Of a DNA stretch of 64,000 bases, positions 34,301 through 43,300 are shown in pieces. The notes below the pieces were generated by a model. The model was not told the origin of the DNA. It ran no database searches and saw only the letters and a program-made list of their open reading frames with translations. The position numbers and the translations under genes were made by a program. The DNA lies in the NCBI GenBank assembly GCA_029378245.1, contig JARKIF010000006.1:744001-808000 (forward strand). The letters run 5' to 3'. Each line of letters starts with the position of its first letter. Position 1 is the first letter of the stretch. Source of the DNA: Roridomyces roridus. Its lineage: Eukaryota > Basidiomycota > Agaricomycetes > Agaricales > Mycenaceae.

Positions 34301-37300
34301 ACAAGCGTTCGGAGCACCCACCGAAACAGAGCCAACCCGTCTCTGGTGGTTCATCTCGTGACTCTCGTCCCTCTCGCGGAGGATTCCGTTTCCGCGGACG
34401 CGGTCGTGGAGGCCGTGTTGGCGGTTCGGGTCGCACCGAGGCTATGCGAACGTCAGCGACGTCTATGCCGACACGGAATGTGAATACTCGCACGGAGGCT
34501 AACAGGTCTAACGCACCTGGTGCACATCTATCGCCACAAAAGCGAAATGAGATGCTGGCTGAAGGACGCTGTTTCAATTGCAATGAGCCAGGTCACCTTG
34601 CGAGAAACTGCCCCAAGTCGCAGACAATGCGATCTGGAAACAGAGGAAAACCCCCGGGAATACAGGCAAATGCTGTGAATATCCCGTCGAGTTCTACTTC
34701 GCGGAACGCGCTGTACGAAAGTACTACGGTATTAGAAACAATGGCCATAGGGCTGGGCGTTCGGCTTGAACTCGGGGAGGGCGGGGAACCTCTGGAGAAT
34801 TTTTCAAACATTTCTGACTATGATTCGAACGGTGACACAGACACGGACTCAGACCCGAGCTGGACAAATGTCAGTACACCCTGGGATAACGTGGACACTG
34901 ATTCCGAGTCCATTGCCGAGCACCCACCTATTCGTAGAATCGGAGATCTCTGGGCATCTCGTGCCGAAGCCCTGTTGCAATCTGCCCAACCATATCCGGG
35001 AGAGACCCCGATGACAGACGAACAGCGCTTTGCCGAGCAGCGTTTCCTCGTCTATCGAGTTACTGTCAATGAGTACGTCATTATGGACAACTTACATCCC
35101 GAACTGGACACGATCTTACATCGAGATTTCTTGTTGGAGCCGACATTTCAACCCGCACTTTGGTACGCCAAAGTCCTGGCTCAACTGCTACCTGCCAACG
35201 AGCGTCAGTTCGACGAAGGAAGATACCTCACCCCAATGAGGGATGTGGATATTGAGATGGTACGATTACTGCTCATGAGCTACCAATTGGATGGCATTGA
35301 GAACAACTCACGGATCGAAGATCGGTATGAGGTGACTTGCGAGCCCGACGGAATAATCTTGTGCATATCAGATCGTGAGGAAGCTACGAGAATCTTCTTG
35401 AATCGATACCTTCTGGTTCCTGGATTTCCGTTAGAGTCTTGGTATAATCACCAGAGACATTTGCACCCTACTGACGGGCCCGAATTGCTGCGTGATTGTC
35501 TGCCTCTGAAAATGCTCAGTGACGGCGGTGCTGTCATGTTCAATTGTAAATTGAACCAGTGGACACATACCTGGACTGGGACTGAGTATGAATCACCCAG
35601 CGTAGATGCTCCATTGTCTCCGTCACTGCACAGCTCTATGCCAAGTCTATGCACCATTAGTCCCTCCGACAACAATCAGTCTGAAACGGATGAACGTACC
35701 CGTCCAGTACTCCCCGGAGATCCCGGCGAGACTCTTGAAGACCGACTGAACCTATGGGCACGCGCTGCAGAGAAGAACACAGCTCCACGGACACCGCCAT
35801 TGCCACGCAGTCATCGACTCGGTGATGTGCTTGGTGACACCGTTGCTGCCTTGTTGAGCTTCTTCCAGCCGTACCCCGGTGATGACTCTGCCATGTGGTC
35901 TAGCGAGAATCGCCGACGATTCCATGTTGTTCGTCTCGATCATGAAACTGTGATTATCGAAGATGATCTCGTCAACTTTGCAATCCCGCTCGAGATGAAG
36001 TACTTACGCGGATCGGGATTCCCGCTCATCGAATGGTATGCTCGCAAGAGAGCTGCAGCCCTTGGGATCGAGGACTACGAGCCCTCGCCTATCCACAGTT
36101 TCACCACGGAGGAAATCCTTGCAGATGGAGTGCAGCAGTATCTCCATGATGTAGGCCGTCACTTACCCGAATTCGAGCAAGTTGCCATCGAAAGGATACC
36201 CCCCGAGCCGGATGATGCGCAACTTGACGGGCCGGACTTGTTTTTGATCACCATTCGGATGGGAGAGTTGCGTCTGCACGAAGAGATCACCGAGGAGGAA
36301 TTATTGAATCCCCGATTGGATCTTGTCGAATGGGTTCGCAAGCGCAAGCTCAAGCACGTGCTCAGGGAAGCTGAAAGCGGGTTAGACTACCGCTGGATGA
36401 TGGAAACATTGTTCAATGAACCGGAGACCGGAACGGAGGGCGCATCTGTCCTGCAATGCTTTGCCGCACAGATACCTGCCGACAGCGTCAAAGGAATATC
36501 CCGCACTGCATCCAAGCCGAAACTTACTGATCGGATCGTCGCTCGACCTCTGGTGATTGTCGTTCGAGTCAATGGAGAGCCCGTGAGAGCTCTGGTTGAT
36601 ACTGGTTCCCTCGGAGACTTGATTTCTACTTCTCTCGCAGATCAGCTTAAACTGCGAAAGAAACAGCTATCGGAGCCACTCACCTTGAATCTTGCCGTTC
36701 AAGGTTCGCGTTCGAACATCAACCATTCTGTCGAGGTCAAACTCAGCTATCAAGACACCTCGGAGATCAGAGAATTCTTGGTTGCAAACCTGAGTGGATA
36801 TGACATGATCCTTGGCACGGCCTGGTTATTCCAACACCAGGTAAGTGTCGGTTTCAATCCTTCTCGTGTTTGTATCGGCAGCGCTGACGTACTTCCTCTT
36901 GAAGGGGTAACTACCGCCCGGGTTTACGCTGGCGCAGTTGGTATACGAGAAGAGGACTTGGATGCCGCCCGAAATCAGATTCTTGAATATGCGAAGCCTA
37001 TTTGTAAAACTGCTATTGAAACTGGCTTACCACCTTTACGTGCGATTAACCATGAGATCCCATTGATTGACGAGAATTTGATCTTGCCATGGCGGCCATC
37101 GCGCTGCCCCGAGGCTTTGAGAGAACAATGGGACTTGAAACGGCAGACTTACCTGAAGGCTGGCCGTTGGGAAGTTACGAACGCGAGCAATACCGCGCCG
37201 TTACTGTTAATACCAAAGGTCAAAACAAATCCTCCAGGACTTCGAGTCGTTGTGGACTTACGAGCTCGAAACGCAAATACGAAGAAAATGACTTCGCCGT

Positions 37301-40300
37301 TGCCGGACATGGAAGGAATATTGCGGCGTGTATCGCGCTGCAAGTTCCGTTCTCTGATCGATGGTCAGGACGCCTACGAGCAGATTCGGGTTATTCCCGA
37401 GCATGTACCGCGCACTGCTGTTAGTACCCCTGATGGAAATATGATCAGCCACGTACTGCAGCAAGGAGACTGCAATGCACCAGCCACTTACCAGTCGCTG
37501 ATGAATCACCTATTCGGTGAATATATTGGCCGTTTCATGGACGTCTATCTTGACGATATAATCATCTACTCGGACACGTTAGAGGAACACGTCAAGCATA
37601 TCAAATTGATTATAGACATACTGAAACACGAGAAGCTTTACCTTAGTGCCAATAAAATGCAGATCTTGAAATCCGAGTTGCAGATACTCGGTCGTGTCGT
37701 TGACAATGACGGTATCCGTATGGACCCCCACAAGGTTGACACTGTCGTGAACTGGAAAGTCCCGACGAACCGTGAGCTTCTTCGCGGATTCCTCGGGTCT
37801 GTAACGTACCTTGGAGGCGACGTCCCGGGAGTGCACATCCCGATGGGTATCCTACATGAGTTAACGAGCGACTCGGTGCCGTACCGATGGAGTTTCACTC
37901 ACCAACGAGCATTTGAGGATGTGAAGCGGTTGGTAGCGCAGAGCCGTGACCACCATCGTACACCACTTGATTACAAGGACGGCGCGCCGCCAATCTGGCT
38001 TGTGACCGACGGATGTAGCTCCGGTGTATCTGGAGTTGTGTGCCAAGGCGAGGATTGGAAGAACGCCAAGGTTGCGGCGTTCTTTTCGGCCAAATTGAAT
38101 TCTGCACAGCAGAATTATCCCGTCCACGAGATCGAAATGCTTGCCGGCATTGAGTCCATGCTGAGGCATCGAGACATCCTACAGGGATGTAAATTCACGT
38201 GGGTCACCGACCACAAAGGATTGACTCACTTGGTGAATCAAAAGAACCTATCTGGACGGCAAGCAAGGTGGATTGAGAAAATATCCACGTACAATTTCGA
38301 TATCATGTACATACCTGGGACGGAAAATGTCCTAGCGGATGCGCTATCGCGGATTTACTCCAACGAAGCCCCAGGTACTGTGCGCGCGCGATCAGAATAC
38401 ACATATCATGATGTGGTTGACAACGACGTACTGAATATTGCGTCAATCACCATGCCAGTCTTTGCTGGTTTGGAGGCGCGTGCGTTGACAACAGACCGAC
38501 AGACCCGATCAATGACACGGAAAGCCGCCGAAGCTACCGAGCAGAGTTTGGGTTCAGACTCCCGTATGTCCCCAAAGGAGGGCGAGGGTACCAACCAAAA
38601 TTCACCAAATTCATCAACCCGAATGCAAACTCGAAGCAGAAAAGTCCAGATTGACGATACAGCGAAGGCCGAGAATAGCCAGATACCGTCGGAAGATAGC
38701 CGGATGAAACAGCCAGAACGCCGGTCCACGGATCAAACGCCAACGCAGGTGCACAACACTCGGAGTCGGAGCCGTGCAGAACAAAATGCACCGCCGAAGA
38801 CGCCCCGAGTGATCGACAGTCGAGAGGGAGATGAAGGCAAGAGCAGAGCACGCGGCGTGACAGCTGTCAACACCGCCTCGGACGGATCAGAAATTCCGTC
38901 CCGAGACTCCGGAGCTCCTTCTCACGAACTCCCACCTGACGCCGTGCAGGCATCGCTTGAAGACGACTCTCAGCTAGTCAACGACTTTGAACACCTGGAT
39001 GACTCTCTGCTGAATGTCGTCAACTCTGGCTGGCAAGGCCTTGATCTCTCCAAACTTCTGGCCAGTTCCTACGCCGAGGACTCGTTCTTCAAGAAGATAC
39101 TGGAATCTCCGAAGGAATACCGGAACTTTGAGATTGAAAATGGACTGATCTATCTATCTCAAGACGACCATCGTGTACTCTGTGTCCCGAAGACGACCTA
39201 CCACGGACGGAACGTGCGCGAGATTGTCATCTCGGAAGCTCATTCAATTCTCGCACATCTGGGTGTCCGAAAGACTCTCGACTATCTGCGTGACCACTTC
39301 TGGTGGAAAGACATGGTGGATGACACCCGTAGCTTCTGTGAATCATGTCCTACGTGTAAACGAAGCAAGCCAAGTAATCAACGGCCCTACGGTTTATTGC
39401 ACTCGCTGAATCCGCCGACTGAGCCTTGGGAATCTATCGGCGTCGACTTCGTTGGACCGCTACCTGAGTCCCGAGACCGAGATGGAGTGTACAACTCAAT
39501 TGCTGTCATCATCGACTTACTCACCGGGATGGTGCATATCGTTCCAACGCGGATCAACTACACTGCGAGGCAAATGGCTGAACTTATGTTCGAGCACGTC
39601 TATAGACTCCATGGTCTTCCTAGGTCAATTGTGAGCGATAGGGACTCGCTGTTCACTAGCCTGTTTTGGAAACGACTCCACGAACTAATTGGTGTCAAGC
39701 TCAAGATGTCCAGTGCATACCATCCGGAGACAGACGGAAGCACCGAACGTGCGAATCGAACCGTAACGCAGATGCTGCGTCAATGCATTGGTCCCAAACA
39801 GAAAGACTGGGTATCTAAGTTGCCGGCTATTGAAGTTGCCCTGAACTCGGCGCGTTCCGAAACTACTGGTTACTCTCCATTCTTCCTGAACACGGGCCGG
39901 ATGCCTCGAGCGCTATTATGGAATTCTGACAAGTCTCGTGCCTATCCTGGTGTAGCTAATTTCGCTCTGCAACGGAGACTTGCCATTATGGCTGCCCACG
40001 ATAGTATGCTCGCTTCTCGTGTGAAACAGACGCGCAATGCCAATCGCAAACGGCAACCAGCTCCATTTGTGGCTGGGGACCTCGTTTATCTGTCTTCGAA
40101 GAACATCGCATTCGAGAAGGGATTAGCCCGCAAGCTTATTCCCAAGTACATCGGTCCCTATGCTATTGTCAAAGATTTTGGGAATGAATCCTTCCAACTT
40201 GAACTCCCCGCTAATTTGAAGCAGCGTGGCATTCATGACGTGTTTCACGCGTCTCTCCTCCGCATCCATGTTCCGAACGATGACCGCAAGTTTCCCGGAA

Positions 40301-43300
40301 GGTTAGAAAATCAACTGGGGATATCCTTAGCCGACGAGACCAATGAATGGGCTGTGGACGAAATAATCGGTCATTTTGGGCGCCGCACCAAGGCACTGTT
40401 TCAAGTAAAATGGAAATCGGGGGACACGAGTTGGATGCCGTATGAACAAGCGAAGCGGCTCCAAGTGTTTGCTGATTATCTGGAGTCACAAGGTGCATCT
40501 GACATAAAGGCACTAGTGTATGGCTCGGGGAGACCCGATAGCGGCGAAGATTTATTCCTTGGAGCAATCCTCCTACAGGGTTGGGTATATAATCCAATTG
40601 ACGACCTCGCTGAATTTGCCCCCATCGAACTCCCCTCATTTACATCGTTCAAATCATCGCACTTACCCCTCATGCCTCAGTTTGACCCCGAATTCTGGAC
40701 CAACCACCAATTCGAGACCAGTGATCATGGCTATCCGGACGATCGAGCCCAGGCCATTCAGGAGTTCAACGAGGAGCACAACTTTCTTCGACGTGTCAAC
40801 GTCTACCTCCTCATCCTTCGCTACCCGAATGGCAACTTCGAATTGATGCACGTCCAGACACTCCAGTTGTTTTCGCAGTTCAATCAGGTCCTCGCCTCTC
40901 TGGGTCCCGGGGACAGCTTACCCAATGTGTACCCCGCCGGATTCCTTCGCTTTGCCGCGGATGCCAACGAACTCGATAACAGCCTTTTGTGTTGGCTTAC
41001 ATTCGGCATCGGCCCTGATGGGCATCGTTTTATCGTCCGTCCCAACGCACCTTTCAGTACTCCTGCCACGCCCAAGAACATGCTGGTGCTCGACCACCAG
41101 ATAATGCCGCCTCACCTCTATGTGCACCCGAAGGAGCATGTTGTTATCTCTCTGACCCAGCACAAGGTCCTCTCCGCTGCGCGCGAGGAACTCTCTCGGC
41201 GTGATTTATATCACGAGGAGAAGCGGGCCCAGGAGCGACTGGCGCGAGAGAACGACGGGCCACGCGATAACTCGCGTGATACATCTGTCTCGCGCAAACG
41301 TGCGCGCTCGCAGAAATGGTCGGCTCAGGCTGTGCAGTCTCGTGCACACTCGGTCTTCTCTGACCATCGTTCGTCGGTCGGATCCCTCGGCTTTGGAGGC
41401 ATGGGTCTCGATACGCCGATTCATCACCCTACTCAGGGTCTCCCTGGTTTCCCCGACATCATGGTTCCGTCCACTTTCCCCGTTGCGGGACCATCTCACG
41501 CTGCCGCCGGCTCGACTCAAATCAACAACGATAATCCCATCGGCCCGGCCAACTCGGCTACGGCCTCCGGCGCTCCTGGCCCTTCGCCAGTCGTCGAACT
41601 CAACGGCTCGGCTGCGGACCCTGCGTCTACTTCGGATAATGGGAAGGGGAAGAGGAAGGCTGATGAAATTTCGGGCGAAGATGGAGACGGCATGGAGCAG
41701 GACCACAACTGATCGAGTCCGCCGCTATGCGCCGGCCTGGAGGGCGGGTGTAACGGTATCATCTGATTATCACATCATCACATCACTAATCAATCTCCGC
41801 TGATCGCTTACTATTTAATTTCTCAACTCACGTACATCCTAGGATCCCGCTCCGCTCTATCCTGTATGTAGTTAGTTGCCGACATATACCACTGTTCCGT
41901 TTCTCATCATATGTTTCACCTCTAGTAGTATAAAAGCCTGAATGTTCGTAGTTAGCTCTTGGGTCAATCTAATTGTTACGCCACTCATCCTGTTCGCTCG
42001 ACCACCGAACACCTCTTTTGAACCTCTACTCGTGTATCGGAACTAGCAGTGTACTTCGGTTCCCTGCTCTCCGCTACAGTCTGGAAGCAGGCGGGATGAA
42101 TTCGAATATTCAACCTCTGAATCATCACTCACTCAAGCAGTCACTGTCGATGAAAGGATTCAACGAGTACAGCGTTGTGTTGGTGATCCCGGTCTTTGAC
42201 TCGATGATCGCGCATGTGTCGTTGCCAACCACAGTGTACGTCTGAGTGCAATTGCCGCTGGGCGGGCTGGTCGATCCGCCGTTAATACAGAGCGTTTCGC
42301 CGAGTTGGAGGTCTGGCGCAGAGTTGAGTGAAGTGAATCTCTGGCATTGATGGGAGATTGTGTGCTTACTGGAACAGTCGCTGTCGATGGAAGGATTCAA
42401 TGCGTGCAGCGTCGCGTCGGAGATCCCGGTCTTGGACTCGATGATCGCGCATGTGTCATTGCTCACCACCGTATACGCCTGAGCGCAACCGCTGGGAGGG
42501 CTGGTGGATCCGGGGCTGACGCAGAGCGTTTCGCCGATTTGAAGGTCTGAAGGCAGGCGGGATGAATTCGGATACTCAGGCTCTGATGCCTCACTCACTC
42601 ATGCAGTCATTGGCAATGGAAGGGTTCAACGAGTGCAGCGTCGCGTCGGAGACCCCAGTCTTGGACTCGATGATCGTGCATGTGTCGCCGCTCACCACCG
42701 TATACGCCTGAGCGCAACCGCTGGGAGGAGGAGTCGTTCCGGCGCTGACGCAGAGGGTTTCGCCGATTTGAAGGTCTGGAGGAAAGAGAAATGAATTCGA
42801 ATGTTGGGAATTTTTTTGAATCATCACCCACTCATGCAGTCACTGTCGATCATCGGGTTCAACGAGTGCAGTGTTGCGTCTGAGATCCCGGTCTTGGACT
42901 CGATGATCGTGCAGGTGTCTTTGCTTACCACCGTATACGTCTGAGCGCAACCACTGGGAGGGCTGGTGGATCCGGGGCTGACGCAGAGTGGTAGGCCAAT
43001 CTGCAGGTCTGCAGTGATGGCCAAGTAAGATATTGCATGTAAAACTCGGGTGGCCGGACTTACTCGAACAATCGCTATTGATGAAGGGGTTCAAAGCGTG
43101 CAGTTGGGCATCAGATACTCCCGTCTTGGTCTCGATCGCAGAGCAAGTATCCTGGCTAACGACAGTGTATATCTGAGAGCAGACAGGATCACTGCTGGCA
43201 GTGCTCGGAGCACAGTTGTTGTCGATGAGGGATTTGATCTGTTGGTCGTACCTATCGTTGGCTACCAAAGAGATGTTCAGTTCTGTGCAACTTATTCCAT

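Larger units (their letters stand above)
31764..42078 (+). mobile_element. Ty3/Gypsy LTR retrotransposon (chromovirus type), complete
   Basis: A 10,315-bp element with two 330-bp LTRs identical by eye, TGTA..TACA ends, a 5-bp target duplication GTCTG, a 100-bp leader, one open frame for the whole Gag-Pol polyprotein and a polypurine tract next to the right LTR. The order protease, RT, RNase H, integrase places it in Ty3/Gypsy, and the chromodomain after integrase in the chromoviruses. It shows no inactivating lesion, so it is probably young and may be mobile (inference). It is antisense to the host chitinase. Confidence 0.95.

Noticed and set aside
42084..43065. CRISPR-like regular repeats
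   Set aside because: The regular spacing comes from LysM exon duplication in a eukaryotic gene.
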